DNA of 64,000 nucleotides from Spizellomyces punctatus DAOM BR117 (Eukaryota > Chytridiomycota > Chytridiomycetes > Spizellomycetales > Spizellomycetaceae), in assembly GCF_000182565.1 (NCBI RefSeq), contig NW_015971546.1, positions 667,407-731,406 on the forward strand. The letters are read 5' to 3'. Position numbers and translations under genes: made by a program. This document shows positions 12,016 through 23,866 of this stretch, one piece after another. Numbering within the stretch: position 1 is the first letter of the stretch; every line of letters begins with the position of its first letter. The notes beneath the pieces are model-generated. The model was not told the origin of the DNA. It saw only the letters and a list, made by a program, of their open reading frames with translations, and did not search any database.

Positions 12016-12710
12016 TTATGTTGCAATCTCTCGCATTGCTTGCTCAAATCTTGTGGATACGATGGGTTTTTTACTGTCAGGATCGTAGAAGGGATTTGAA
12101 ACTAGATTGACGTAGGCGTTGTGTATTCTGCGGAACAACTGCGATAAGAAAGGTTACTTAGAAAGCACAACATGGAAAGCATATTGCCAACGCCAGCTGC
12201 TCACGTTTTTCATATCTTGGTCTTTGATGATGACGTCGGCCAGGCTAATCACAAGTATAAATTTGATCCGAGTGTTTGTTATGTACCCGAAGCTGATAGA
12301 TAACATAAAAACCGGTCCATAAAATGCAGAGGAGAGAGGTATCTATTACTTACACAGCCAAATCCTCCATGGCGTACAGAAGTCCCAGGTATTGGTCAGT
12401 ATGCTTTGCCGCTGCACTAACTTCAGTTGAAAAGCTCGGTCAGTAGTCAGTCTTCAAGTCGTATACGGCGTACACTATGCTCCATTACGCACTTCTTTCT
12501 TCAATTATATCAATAGAGGTATGTGCGATATAGTGGTACTTCAAGTCTTGGTGAGATTGGCTGAAGTTTTTTATGTACAAAGGATTATTCTGAACAACAA
12601 TCGAGCGATTAGTCGCGTGAGTTTGCAGAGCAGCGGGTATGGAGAGCTGCAAGGCAGCGAGTAGGTACCAATTTGCCTATGATTGCTATACAATTTACGC
12701 TGAAGTTCAT
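12016..12710 (-). CDS. TRAPPC2L: TRAPPC2L / Tca17-like TRAPP subunit
   Basis: Sedlin-fold subunit associated with the TRAPP tethering complex, which activates Rab GTPases in ER-Golgi and endosomal traffic. The gene is split into five short exons: 12710-12669, 12589-12493, 12420-12354, 12292-12205 and 12138-12016. They give 138 aa; the human protein is about 140. Conserved landmarks in order are NCIAIIGK, NNPLYIKNF, HTSIDIIEERI, QYLGLLYAMEDLAVFGYITNT (aligning with the vertebrate LGLLYPTEDYKVYGYVTN region), LFRRIHNAY and NPFYDPDS. The longitudinal match over the whole length separates it from TRAPPC2 proper. It is divergent from JMJD6, 166 bases away. It is easy to miss because no single exon exceeds 41 codons. 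Confidence 0.93.
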
Positions 12711-12876
12711 TGTGATAAAATTGGACGACTGGCGAAGGATGGTCGCAAGCGAGAAGAGCAATGGATGGAACACGGCCACGCCAAAGGTCTGCGCCACTTG
12801 GTTACGTGATCCTCAAATTGGGCGAAACCAGCGACAAGGTTAACTCTAACCTTTTTCCCACGCATCTTCCTCCCGC
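12711..12876. promoter_or_regulatory. Shared divergent promoter region, TRAPPC2L and JMJD6
   Basis: 166 bases between opposite start codons must contain both promoters. A minus-strand open frame runs through it into JMJD6 exon 1 and is taken as chance. No specific motif is assigned. Confidence 0.4.
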
Positions 12877-14403
12877 ATGACTGCCTCTGCGGACGAGCGG
12901 CTAAAGTACCTACCCACGAAGATAAAGAAGCATAGATATGAGCGAAAACTAGCAAAGGCAAAGGCAGCGGCGAGGTCAGGTACGTGGTCCAAGAACGGTT
13001 AGGCATAGCGATACTTTACTCTTAGAATTCTGAATAAGTCCCACAACCCCAGAGCTGGACAGTTTTGGCTGGTCGAAACATTGTTTTTCCACTCGCAGCT
13101 TCTTAGTATGCTCTAGGGATTGCGTTGAGAGAATAAACTACGATGAAGTATCAGAGGAAGAATTTATACGACGCTTCGAAGAGCCTGCCATTCCCGTTGT
13201 CATCGAAGGAGCCACAAGGACTTGGCCTGCCGAGAAACGATGGTGCCCTGAATCGTTTTTAGACACGTACAGAGAAGAGAAGTTTAAGGTGGGAGAAGAT
13301 GACGACGGCGATCCGGTGTACCTACCGGTAAAGTACTTTATGCACTATGCTCTTGTGTCCGGAGAGGCAGCCAAGGACGATTCGCCACTCTATATCTTCG
13401 ACAGCACATTTGGAGAGCGGAAGTACAATAATTCTGGACGGTCTAAACGTAGACAAAAGAAACAAAAATCAAAGCGAGCATTAGAGGGTGAAGATTGGGA
13501 TAGCGAGAGGAAAGAATCACAACCTACGTGCAAACTTCTAGAAGATTATGAAGTTCCAAAATATTTTCGCGATGATCTTTTTCGATTATGCGGTGAGCGC
13601 CGCCGACCCCCGTACCGTTGGATGGTGGTCGGACCAGCGCGGTCTGGGACTGGTATACATGTGGTAGGTACCCCCCCCCCCCCCCCCGTGTTTAGCCAGT
13701 TCATTTGATTTGCGCCAACCTCTCAATTTGCAGGATCCACTAGGAACAAGTGCCTGGAATGCGATAGTATATGGTCACAAGCGCTGGGTGCTGTTTCCGC
13801 CGGGGACCCCCAGAGATATCATTGAACCCGCACATGTGCCAGATCATGAAGCAGCCAGCTGGTTTGCACACGTGTATCCAAGCATGGAGGCACGAACATC
13901 TGATGGAAAGACTTTAGGCGAACGTTTAGGAATGAGAGAAATTATTCAGAAGCCAGGAGAAACTGTCTTTGTACCAGGCGGCTGGCATCACGTTGTCATA
14001 AACTGTGGTAAGTGCTCTTATTCCATTTGCAAACGTGCAAATCTGCTGGGGACTAAGTATCTGTGAAGACTTTACGATTGCCGTTACGCAGAATTTCTGT
14101 TCAAGAACAAACTTGGAAACCGTTTGGCTACACACGAGGTATTCTCGTCCACGGTTGGCAAAAAAGTTTACAACTAGATTAGAAGAATTGTCTTCCTCTT
14201 CTGAATTCTATGCGAGACTGAGAGAGCGCATTCGTACCTTGGAGACTGTTCCCGCAGTGCCTCCCGATAGCAGTAGCTCTAGTGGCTCAAGTAGTAGTAG
14301 CAGTAGTGGAAGCGATGACACACTCTCTGAGAGTACGGATATGGATGGTAATTGCCTTTGCCGTTCATGCAAACGCAAGAGAAAGAAACCACTGCCAAGA
14401 TGA
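12877..14403 (+). CDS. JMJD6: JMJD6-type JmjC oxygenase
   Basis: Fe(II)/2-oxoglutarate-dependent nuclear oxygenase; the family is reported to hydroxylate lysines of splicing factors and to demethylate arginine. Four exons (12877-12979, 13053-13663, 13734-14007, 14069-14403) give 440 aa. The basic N-terminus matches the family, followed by the vestibule with [13 protein letters not shown] and [10 protein letters not shown]. The catalytic core has [15 protein letters not shown], with His237 and Asp239 as iron ligands, and [11 protein letters not shown], with His324 as the third; the family usually has Trp where His323 lies here. A lysine-rich insertion of about 35 residues sits before [11 protein letters not shown]. 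The C-terminus has a poly-serine tract (residues about 385-410) followed by a basic tail, as in animal JMJD6. Intron 2 starts with a run of 17 cytosines. Confidence 0.94.
13671..13687 (+). repeat. Homopolymer of 17 C in JMJD6 intron 2
   Basis: Uninterrupted poly-C (poly-G on the other strand) beginning seven bases after the splice donor. It is a likely slippage and sequencing-error site. It is intronic, so length change does not alter the reading frame directly. Confidence 0.9.
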
Positions 14404-14439
14404 CCATATAAATAAATTGTATATCAAAGAATAGTGAAA

Positions 14440-15462
14440 TTACTTTCGCGAATGTGATGACCACTCTTGCCAGCGCCGCCAACACCGCTTCGCCAAATGG
14501 ATAGGAGCCCCGCTCCCCACCACGACGATATATGTGCGTATCAGTTTGGCCTGGCTACCATTTGACCAGCTTTCAGCGTATTTTTTTGCCAGCTCCATCT
14601 GAGGTCTAAAGAGTGTTGCCATATACTCCTTTGCTGCGAATGCACGCGAGCCGATTGATTGCGTAAGATCAATCTGGACTGTTGTACTGGCAATGAATGA
14701 GTGAACGGTCTTTACTGAAAGACGATGGAAGATTCACCTTAATGTGGAGTCGCTTGTTTGTGGTGTTTCCTTCATATTCTGGTTCATCCCTTCGATATGC
14801 CGTGTTGTTTCCTCAAAATCGTGTGATAGTATGAGATGCAAGTGATCATTTTGCTGCATAAAGCGCCATACTATTAATGCTCGCCATCCATAAAAGGAGC
14901 ACTACAAGGTCATATCTCTACGCACGCTGTCATCTCCAGGAGGTCGTTTCGCAAAACATATCAACTGCACTTTGGGTTCCAGATTCTTTCTTCTCCTTTC
15001 GTTCGTCTGTAGGTGTGTGTTATTACGCATATGAAACCGGCAAGACAGCTTAGTTCTCACCTGCTTTAAAGTTACAAAGCACATTTCATCCCAGCGTTCT
15101 CTTGTGTTATTTGGCTGGTGGCCTCTACTGGATGAGAACAGCAGCCTGTGAAAAACACTCTGCATGCGAGTTGCTTGCGCTGCATCTTGCGGTTCGGATG
15201 GTTGGGATTCGACGGGAGGGGAATTTGAAGGCGGATTGGGGGAAGAGGATGGAAGGTCTATGTAACTTGATTCTGTTTGGGGTGGGGAGCTGTGGGGTGG
15301 TGAACGATCGGGAGACATGTTGCCTCGATGGTCGTCGGGGTTCGCATCATCTCCAGCAAAGCCAACCATCGACAAGCGTGACTCTTGCTGTGCCACGGAA
15401 CGTCTTTGTTTATCAACGAGGACGAGGCCGAGGGACGCCCTTTTTTTTGACGGGTGATGCAT
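14440..15462 (-). CDS. Hypothetical protein, 288 aa, four exons
   Basis: Exons 15462-15061, 15006-14922, 14870-14738 and 14686-14440 join in phase with introns of 54, 51 and 51 nt. The third junction removes an in-frame stop and restores a coherent frame, which supports a real gene. The N-terminal third is Ser/Pro-rich and low complexity (about residues 35-85). The rest looks folded: [29 protein letters not shown], an amphipathic stretch around [20 protein letters not shown], and [22 protein letters not shown] do not recognise the family and assign no function. It is divergent from alanyl-tRNA synthetase with 135 bases between the starts. The donor of intron 2 (GTAGAG) is weak. Confidence 0.6.
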
Positions 15463-15597
15463 GGGATCTGCTACCGGCTATTGCAGATAAATACATCGTT
15501 TCCGAGATCTCGCTACACCTGTTCTGTGATTCAGAGGAACGTGTCCTCTTCGCTATTCTGTGGATTTTTCATTAGGAGCTCACACAGCGCAACCAAG
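15463..15597. promoter_or_regulatory. Shared divergent promoter, orphan gene and AlaRS
   Basis: 135 bases between divergent start codons. An open frame from 15454 leads into the AlaRS start, but the conserved protein begins at 15598. Confidence 0.35.
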
Positions 15598-18500
15598 ATG
15601 ACGGTGGATCTGGAATGGCCCGTCTCCAGAGTGCGACAGACGTATATCGAATTCTTCACCCAAAAGCACCAACACACCTTCGTTCCCTCCTCTGCCACAA
15701 TTCCGCACGATGACCCGACACTCCTGTTTGCCAACTCGGGTATGAACCAGGTTTGTCGAGTCGCGCTGCTAATCTGCTGTATTTCTGGATATTAACGAAT
15801 GGTTGCGTCCTTATAGTTCAAACCCATCTTTTTGGGTACTGTTGACCGGAACTCTGACTTGGGAAAGCTCAAGCGCGCTGCCAACACACAGAAATGCATA
15901 CGTGCTGGAGGAAAGCACAATGATCTCGAAGACGTAGGAAAGGACACTTACCACCATACCTTCTTCGAGATGCTTGGAAACTGGTCGTTTGGTGACTACT
16001 TTAAAAAGGAAGCCATTGCCATGGCCTGGGACCTTCTCACCAACGTGTACAAGTTGCCCTCGGATCGCCTGTATGTCACTTACTTTGGTGGAGATGAGAA
16101 AATGCGGTTGGCACCTGATGAGGAGGCCAGAAAATTGTGGCTGGACATTGGTGTTCCTGAGGACCACATCTTACCCGGTGATAGTAAAGATAATTTTTGG
16201 GGTAATAGAACATGTATATCCATGTCCGATTTTCAAAGCTTAACTGGTGGTCTATTTACAGAAATGGGTGATCAAGGTCCCTGCGGTCCATGCAGTGAAA
16301 TCCACTTTGATAGAATTGGCGGGCGAAATGCTTCACATTTGGTCAATCAGGACGATCCGGATGTCCTGGAGATTTGGAACCTCGTCTTCATGCAGTTCAA
16401 CCGTGAACCTGACCGATCCCTAAAACCTCTACCCAACAAACATATCGATACCGGCATGGGCCTGGAGCGACTCGTTTCAATTCTACAGAATAAGCGATCA
16501 AACTATGATACGGATGTCTTTGCAGGGATCTTTGCTGCTATTCAGAAGTTAACTGGTGCGAGACCGTATGCAGGACGGGTTGGGCCAGACGATGTGGATG
16601 GAATTGATACCGCTTACCGTGTCGTTGCTGATCATATTCGCACGCTCGCATTTGCCATCAGTGATGGAGGGGTCCCTTCCAATGAGGGCCGTGGGTACGT
16701 CCTGCGACGGATTATCCGACGTGCTGCTCGCTACGTCCGCAACAAATTTAATACACCGATTGACGGTTTTTTCTCCCGGTTGGTGGATACTGTGACCGCT
16801 GAGATGGTACGTGGCTTGTCTCAGTAGTTCTACAATGAGCCTAGTCACTGAACCCATTTTTCTTAGGGTGAAGCTTTCCCGGAAATCACAAAACGGATTG
16901 ATGATCTGAAGGAGATTCTTGACGAGGAAGAGCGAAGTTTTGCTAAGACTCTTGACCGTGGGGAGAAGCTCTTTGGAGAATACCTTGCAAAGGCTCGTTC
17001 TGAAAATGCTAGTACACTGAACGGGGCGGATGTCTGGCGGCTTTACGACACATATGGATTCCCTGTCGATCTGACCAGACTCATGGCCGAAGAAAGCGGA
17101 TTGCAGGTAGACGAGATGGAGTTTGAGAGGGCCCAACAGGCTGCCAAGGAACGATCAAAAGCGACGGGTTCCAAAGATAAAGGGGACGTGGTTGCACTGA
17201 ACATCCATGATTTGGGAGAGTTGGAGAAGAATCCTGACGTGCCGAGAACTGATGATCGTTACAAGTATGGTATGTAACTTTTGAGAACCGTGGCACTCTA
17301 TGATTCGCAATTTTGAAGCTCGGCAATTAGGCACTGATGACATTCAGGCCACCGTCAAAGCAATCTATGCCGATGGCAAATTTGTAAAGTCTGTTGCGAG
17401 CGAGTCATTCACCCGACGATTCGGTATTCTCCTGGATAAAACCAACTTTTACGCCGAGCAGGGTGGACAACAATACGACACTGGCTCCATCACTGTTGAC
17501 GGTCAAGCGGAATTCGCGGTAGACGATGTCCAACCGTTTGGAGGTTATGTACTTCACATTGGCTACCTCAAGTACGGTAGTCTGTCTGTGGGTACGGAGG
17601 TGGTCTGTTCTTATGATGAATTGCGAAGATGGCCCATTCGTAACAATCACACCGCAACCCATATCCTCAATTTCGCGCTAAAGAAGACACTGGGAGATGT
17701 TGTTGATCAGAAGGGCTCATTGGTTGCACCGGAGAAACTTCGTTTTGATTTCTCGGCAAAGAATGCACCAACGATAGAACAGTTGACTCAGATTGAAGAT
17801 ATTTCCAACGAATTTATCAAAAAGAACCACAAGATGTTTACAAAGGATGTGCCATTGCATTTGGGCAAATCTATTAATGGACTTCGTGCTGTGTTTGGAG
17901 AGGTAATCATCGTCTTTTCTGGTCTGCGCAAGCCTGGCTGTTTCTGGATGTTAACCCGACCAACCTATAGACGTATCCTGATCCTGTCCGAGTCGTATCA
18001 ATTGGCTTTGACGTTGATGAAATGCTCAAAGACTCTGCCAATCCAAAATGGTCGGAAACGTCCGTTGAGTTCTGTGGAGGAACACACGTCAAGCAAACTG
18101 GCGACATAAAACGCTTTGTTATTTTGGAAGAAAGTAGCATTTCGAAGGGAATCAGGCGAATTGTTGCAGTCACTGGAGAAGAAGCATTTGAGGTGCAACG
18201 ATTAGCCGACGAATTTGACCGGAAGATTGCGGATTTGAAAGGATTGCAAGGTTCAGCTTTGGAGACTGGGCTCAAGACGACTGGAAAGGATCTTGATGAG
18301 GCTGCGCTACCTGTATTGCGAAAGCACAAGCTCCGACAAACGTTTGCTGCGATCAAAAAGGAGTTTGATGATCAAGACAAGGCGCGGAAAGCAAAGGAGA
18401 TGAAGGAGGCTGCAGAGCGGGTGAAGACCTACTTTGACCAGAACCCCGACGTACCGTTTTTGGTTGAAGTTCTTCCATACGGTGGCAACACTAAGGTGAG

Positions 18501-18900
18501 ACATTGCAGCAGCGACTACCGAGTTGGATCGTCGGTACTAATATCTTGTTTTAGGCACTTGCCAAAGCCATTGAAGCTGTCAAGGGACTAAAGACAAAGG
18601 CTGCCATGCTACTGACAGTTGACGCTGAATCAAGCAAAGTATCGTACCAATGTATCGTGCCCAAGGTGAGATTTTTTAACATATCGAGTATCTCAAGTTT
18701 TGTTACTAACCCACTTCTCTTAGGAATATGTTGATAAAGGACTGAAAGCGACAGACTGGGCAGATGTGGTGAGCCAAAAGGTTGGTGGCCGAAAGGGTGG
18801 TAAAGATGAGTCCGCCGCAGGAGCCGGAACGGACCTTGCTGGCGTTGAAGAGGCCGTGTCTCTTTCCCTAGAGTTTGCCCGACTACGTCTCAGTGCCTAG
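15598..18900 (+). CDS. ALA1: Alanyl-tRNA synthetase
   Basis: Charges tRNA-Ala with alanine; eukaryotes often make cytosolic and mitochondrial forms from one gene. Seven exons (15598-15750, 15817-16806, 16867-17269, 17331-17902, 17971-18495, 18555-18665, 18724-18900) give 976 aa, close to the usual ~960. The class II catalytic core is clear: [40 protein letters not shown] and [11 protein letters not shown]. The editing domain has the metal-binding [10 protein letters not shown] and CGGTHV pair. A C-Ala domain ends the protein, with a Gly/Lys-rich GGRKGGKDE segment. No mitochondrial targeting sequence is evident from the ATG used; an upstream in-frame extension from 15454 could provide an alternative start, which I cannot test. 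Confidence 0.96.
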
Positions 18901-18964
18901 AGACCTTGTTAGAGGACTTGACCTGATACATATTGTTTTCTTAAGTACTATTTGATTTCTTGAA

Positions 18965-20110
18965 TTGGCCATGCCTGCAGCAAACTGCACATATAATGTC
19001 ATTCCTCCAATCTTCAACTTTTTGCCTCTCAGCACTTTGTATCACGTGACTACATTCAGACTTGGTTCAAAATGCCAAGCGCGATGGTGTTCGAGTTTGA
19101 AGGGAATCATGTCGTTTTTACGGAACCTCTTCCGAGGCGTTCAACATTCTCCAACACCCGTCTTCCCTTCTGCAAGCTACGTCTCGCTCGTTTGGAAAGC
19201 CAACGAGGAATGGCTCGCCCACTGCATCAAGCACCCGCTATTGGATGGACTAACCAACACAAGGGTGCACATACTTGGAACATCTCTCCTCAATCTCCCA
19301 TCACGAGATGTCCAGCGCGCGATATCAAATTTGAAGGGAAATCTTGGATGGATATGTGTCGATGAAGCGGAGGAGAGCGCAATGTGGCTCAACCGATATG
19401 CCGCTATACTCAAACAGGGACACTTTCAGGATCTGGAGGAGCGAGATGGGAATGTGGAAACGTCCCTGCAGGAGGTCCGAACGTGGGTCGAACGCAAGCG
19501 AGGTGAATTTATGGACGCAGGTGTACCGGACGAATGGATAGATGCATTGGAGTCGACTGGTCTCCGACCTGGCTGGGATACCATCGAGGCTGTCGAGCGA
19601 GGCCAGCAGGAAAGATTACCTGTAGAGTTCATTGGTATTGGTCATGCCGAGGAAACTTCACGGTACTTTTCGTCCTCTGCAAAGATGGCAAGTATGGATC
19701 CGAATATAACAGAAGAAGCACCCACCGTGGATCTCCAGTCGGAGCTTCGACAGTTGTTTCACAAAGTGGGAGTATCGCTTGGGGACATGAAAAATATCAA
19801 TACGGGTTCACCGTTAGCAGACAGTCGATTGCAATCTCTGGTGCTAGACCCAAAGGGACTGGCTGCATATCATAAGATTATCTCAAAGCATTTAATGGGC
19901 ATGCATGGAGAAGCGGGACGGCGTAGGCAGGAAGGGGAAGCAAGGAAAGCTATCAAATGTGAGCGTATTATTGAACGGCTAAAGGACGTATGTGAGGAAG
20001 TGGGAGCACAAAGGGAAGGCGTAAATGTGCTAGCTGTCATTGATAGAAATCATGTGGAAGGTGTAAGAAGGCTTTGGGAGGAAGGAGATGACAATGATGA
20101 TGTAGAATAG
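18965..20110 (+). CDS. TraB-domain-like protein, divergent
   Basis: Intronless 381-aa frame. Conserved-looking features are VHILGTSLLNLPSRDVQRAI (family: GT-H-S, then a DV pair), a central FIGIGHAEETSRYF, and a near-terminal VLAVIDRNHVEGVRRLW, which resembles the closing VVG-GH-GI motif of TraB/PrgY/GumN proteins. Several catalytic-looking residues of that fold are replaced, including the His after GT and the E-C-R segment, so the match is weak and the activity may be lost. Related eukaryotic proteins sit at mitochondria or other membranes. A start at 19109 (MSFLRNLFRG) would remove a hydrophobic, possibly targeting, N-terminus and is equally plausible. Confidence 0.55.
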   Translation: MAMPAANCTYNVIPPIFNFLPLSTLYHVTTFRLGSKCQARWCSSLKGIMSFLRNLFRGVQHSPTPVFPSASYVSLVWKANEEWLAHCIKHPLLDGLTNTRVHILGTSLLNLPSRDVQRAISNLKGNLGWICVDEAEESAMWLNRYAAILKQGHFQDLEERDGNVETSLQEVRTWVERKRGEFMDAGVPDEWIDALESTGLRPGWDTIEAVERGQQERLPVEFIGIGHAEETSRYFSSSAKMASMDPNITEEAPTVDLQSELRQLFHKVGVSLGDMKNINTGSPLADSRLQSLVLDPKGLAAYHKIISKHLMGMHGEAGRRRQEGEARKAIKCERIIERLKDVCEEVGAQREGVNVLAVIDRNHVEGVRRLWEEGDDNDDVE

Positions 20111-20623
20111 TTTTATTGCATTTGTAGATAATTTTTCAAGGAAGACTGCATTAACAGCATTAGCAGACATTTGGCGAATAGCTTGCCAACGACAATGCCA
20201 TGGCTGATGCCTTGCGCCCCCCGTTGGCTTTGAACCAAAGGCGAGCTTCCACTTCCGCCCCACCCCTCCCCAGCAAAAGATCCCTAAACAAAAGAAAACA
20301 AAAAGGGCCATTGCAAAACGCGTTGCCAAATTTGGACAAAAAAATCTAAGTCCCAAACTGTGTGGGCCTTTTGATGTGAGCGACGCGGGGACTTTGCCAT
20401 TTTGTTTTTGTTCTTTGCCCACACGCATTTACCTAGCACGAACTGCTGCTATTTAAAGAACGAATCTCAGTTCACGAGCGTTTCCCTCCAGTGAGAGACT
20501 TTTGGCAGTTCAAGTAAGATCTGCTCAATGCCCTTTTTTCAGCGATGATCTATAAGCTTATTTAACGCGACTGCAGTTGGTTCACACCTTACGCAGCAAG
20601 CCCGCAAAACGACTAGTGTCGTA
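20111..20623. other. Intergenic region before TOP1
   Basis: 513 bases holding the TraB-like 3' UTR and the TOP1 promoter. It contains short GC-rich and A-rich tracts, for example a C6 run at 20218-20223. A minus-strand 132-aa frame (20030-20428) crosses it but is not protein-like. No RNA gene recognised. Confidence 0.5.
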
Positions 20624-23600
20624 ATGTCAGACAGCGAGGACGATGTACCATTGAGAGTTCGCCGAACAGTAGCCGTAAAAAAGGAACCTGGCTCACGACC
20701 GTCAACCATTGACGATGGTGACAGCGATTCAGACGTGCCTCTTGCGCGACGCAAAAAGACAAGCGGTGCAACTGCTGGAAAGGCTGCTTCAGACGCCAAG
20801 AATACCCAAAATGGAAGAGGTCAGGGTGAGTAGGTGCCAACCTTCAGCCATGCCAAGGCGAATGACAGAACCGTCCTTTATGTGGACGCGAGGTCGATTT
20901 ATTTACTTGACTTGGGAATAATTTTGGTGTCATCCCATAGCTGGCTCGAAAGCACCGCCGAAGAGATTAAGTAAGGAAGTGGGCTCAGACAGTGATTCCG
21001 ACGTGCCTCTGGTAAGTAGTAGCAAGCCAGGTATCAGAGGTGCGATAACCATGCGATGACTGACCGAGGCTCTCGCGTGTCTTCAATAGTCCAAAAGGGT
21101 AAAGACAGAACGTCCTGGGAAGAAAAGTCCTGCAGTAAAGCAGGAGAAGACAAATGGAAAGGTATAGCCATTTAACGAGGCTATCATCGTTTTCCGTTTC
21201 CCGTTACTTACGACAACCTTAGGTGACGCCGAAGCGTAAACGGGCCGCCCAGTCAGCAGATTCTGGTGCCGAGATGGACGACAAGAAAACACAGAAGAAA
21301 TCACGTAAGCGGGAAGCATCAGCCACCGCTTCGCCCGGAAAGAAGACCAAGGAAGAAGAGGAGGACGAAGAGGAAGAGTACAAATGGTGGCTTGACCAGG
21401 AGAAAGACAATTCAATAAAGTGGACGACATTAGATCACAATGGTCCTATGTTTCCACCTCCTTACGAGCCGCACGGTGTCAAGATGAAGTATAAGGGTGA
21501 GTTTTCCGTTTTCAACGGTCGCGTCGTCATTGGACTCTGTTGATTAATGGTTGGTTGAACAGGAAAACCCATCGATTTGGAACCGGAAGCTGAGGAGGTG
21601 GCCACTTTCTTTGCTGGAGTTCTCGGCACAGATTGGGGAGACAATCCAATATTCCAAAAGAACTTCTTTGCAGACTTCCTTACCATACTGAAGCGACAAA
21701 AGAAGGTATCGAGTCGGTTGGCTCCTCTATCCTACCTTTTGGGAGAAACTTACTGGCGTAAGACAGGCTTCCCCTATCAAAGAGTTCAGCGAATGCGATT
21801 TTTCGCCGATCGCAGAGCACTTGCAACAAGAAAAGGAAAAAAAGAAAGCCATGTCCAAGGAAGAGAAGCTGGTGGGTTTCCCGGGCATGCTTTTTTGTAT
21901 CACTTGCTTACTGAACAGGTGTGGCCTATAGAAACTAAAAGAAGAGAAGGCTAAGCTGGATGAAAAATATGGGTGGGCATATCTGGATGGACGCAAAGAG
22001 AAAGTTGGAAACTATCGAATAGAACCTCCTGGGCTCTTCCGTGGTCGTGGAGAGCATCCTAAGACTGGTACTCTCAAGGTATAGAAATTTTGACCTGTGG
22101 TCGTACGAATTCTATGCGAAAATAGCTTACTCAATATGCTTCCAGCTGCGCGTCCAACCCGAGCAAGTCACGATCAACATTGGGAAGGATGCACAAGTAC
22201 CAGAACCTCCCGCAGGGCATAAGTGGGCTGATGTCATTCACGACAATACAGTTACCTGGCTTGCCATGTGGAAGGAAAACGTCAATGAATCTATCAAATA
22301 CGTGTTCCTCGCAGCGACATCATCATTAAAAGGACAAAGCGATATGAAGAAGTTTGAGAAATCGCGAAATTTGAAGGTGAGCATGCGAAGGGTTGCGACT
22401 TACCACTTTACACAGGTACACTTATCCCTCTATACAGAGTCACATCCACAGAATCCGTAAAGACTATACTGCGGAACTTAAAGACAAGCAGATGGCGATC
22501 CGACAGAGGGCTACGGCCATGTACTTGATTGATCGTCTCGCTCTTAGGGCTGGTAACGAAAAGGGCGACGATGAGGCTGATACAGTCGGTTGCTGTTCGC
22601 TACGATTCGAACACATCAGTTTAGAGCCCCCAAACAAAGTCATCTTTGATTTCTTGGGTAAAGATTCTATCCGATACTACAACGAGGTTCAGGTGGATGA
22701 CCAAGTATTCAAGAATCTGAAGTTGTTCAAAAAGCCGCCAAAGACCGATGGTGATCAGCTGTTTGACAGGATTAACGTGAGTTTGCTCATTTTTCTGATC
22801 ATATCTTGTCCGTACACTGTGATGGACCCATTTCATCCATATGCAGACGGGAGTTCTCAACAAGCATTTGACCACCTATATGGCTGGACTCACAGCAAAA
22901 GTATTCCGTACATACAACGCGTCGCATACTTTCCAAGAAGAGCTGAAAAAGACTCCCGTGGACGGCACCGTAGCCGAGAAGGTCTTGGCGTATCAGCGCG
23001 CCAATCGACAGGTTGCCATTCTTTGTAACCATCAGCGCGCTGTATCCAAAGGACATCATGGCCAGATTGGTCGCATTCAAGACAAGGTATTTGCCGACTT
23101 TGACTGTTGCAATCCGGATGTGCAAGTGCTTACCTCATGCACAGATACGCGCAATCAAGTATGAGCGCTTGCTTGTAAAGCGAGAGATGCTAGATCTCGA
23201 TCCCAAACTCAAGAAAAAGCGCCCCGAACTCGCACAAGACGAAAGCGATATTGATGATGAATTCATTGAAAAGCATAAAGTATTCCTGGAAGAACAGGAG
23301 AAAGAGAAGGCTAGAAAGAAGCTAGAGAAAGAAAATGAGAAGCGGGCGGAGCAGGGTAAATCTCCTCTTACCGAAGCGCCGATACCAAGGAAGTCGGCAC
23401 TCACGATGGAGAAATTGGAAAAAAAATATGAGCAACTTACTGATCGCATCAAAACGCAAAAGATGTTGTTGATAGATAAGGTTTGAATAATGATGAATTG
23501 CGTGCGCTTGTGGGCTGGGACTAAAAGATTTCTTCCTTCAACAAGGACGAGAACAAGACAACTGCGCTCAGCACATCGAAAATTAACTATATAGACCCGC

Positions 23601-23796
23601 GTATATCGGCAGCGTGGTGTCACAAGTATGATGTGCCGTTGGAAAAAATTTTCAACAGAACTTTGAGAGAGAAGTTCAAATGGGCGCTGGATGTCGACAA
23701 GGACTGGGTTGGTATCTGCTTTTCTTGTATGGAATTACGTCAAAATCACTAATGGGTCTTTACTTCACAGCAATTTTAGTATCTACCGACGTGTGA
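20624..23796 (+). CDS. TOP1: DNA topoisomerase I (type IB)
   Basis: Relaxes supercoils by transient single-strand nicking in the nucleus. Thirteen exons: 20624-20825, 20941-21011, 21090-21161, 21223-21496, 21563-21705, 21767-21871, 21932-22078, 22146-22376, 22438-22776, 22847-23086, 23145-23480, 23546-23711 and 23771-23796, about 783 aa. The charged, Ser/Asp/Lys-rich N-terminus carries a repeated SDSDVPL motif typical of nuclear targeting and CK2-site regions. The core has [40 protein letters not shown] and [16 protein letters not shown] coiled linker follows, and then the catalytic tyrosine in SKINYIDPR. The last junction is uncertain: reading through 23711 gives a slightly different tail ending at about 23751. 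Confidence 0.96.
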
Positions 23797-23866
23797 CATT
23801 TCTTCAGTAAATACAATAGTAATGCTGGTGGATGCAAGGCAGAGAATGACGTCTCGTCGGTCATAT

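Noticed and set aside
12707-13006. 99-aa minus-strand frame across the TRAPPC2L-JMJD6 promoter
   Set aside because: Overlaps JMJD6 exon 1 and the true TRAPPC2L start in another frame; no conservation.
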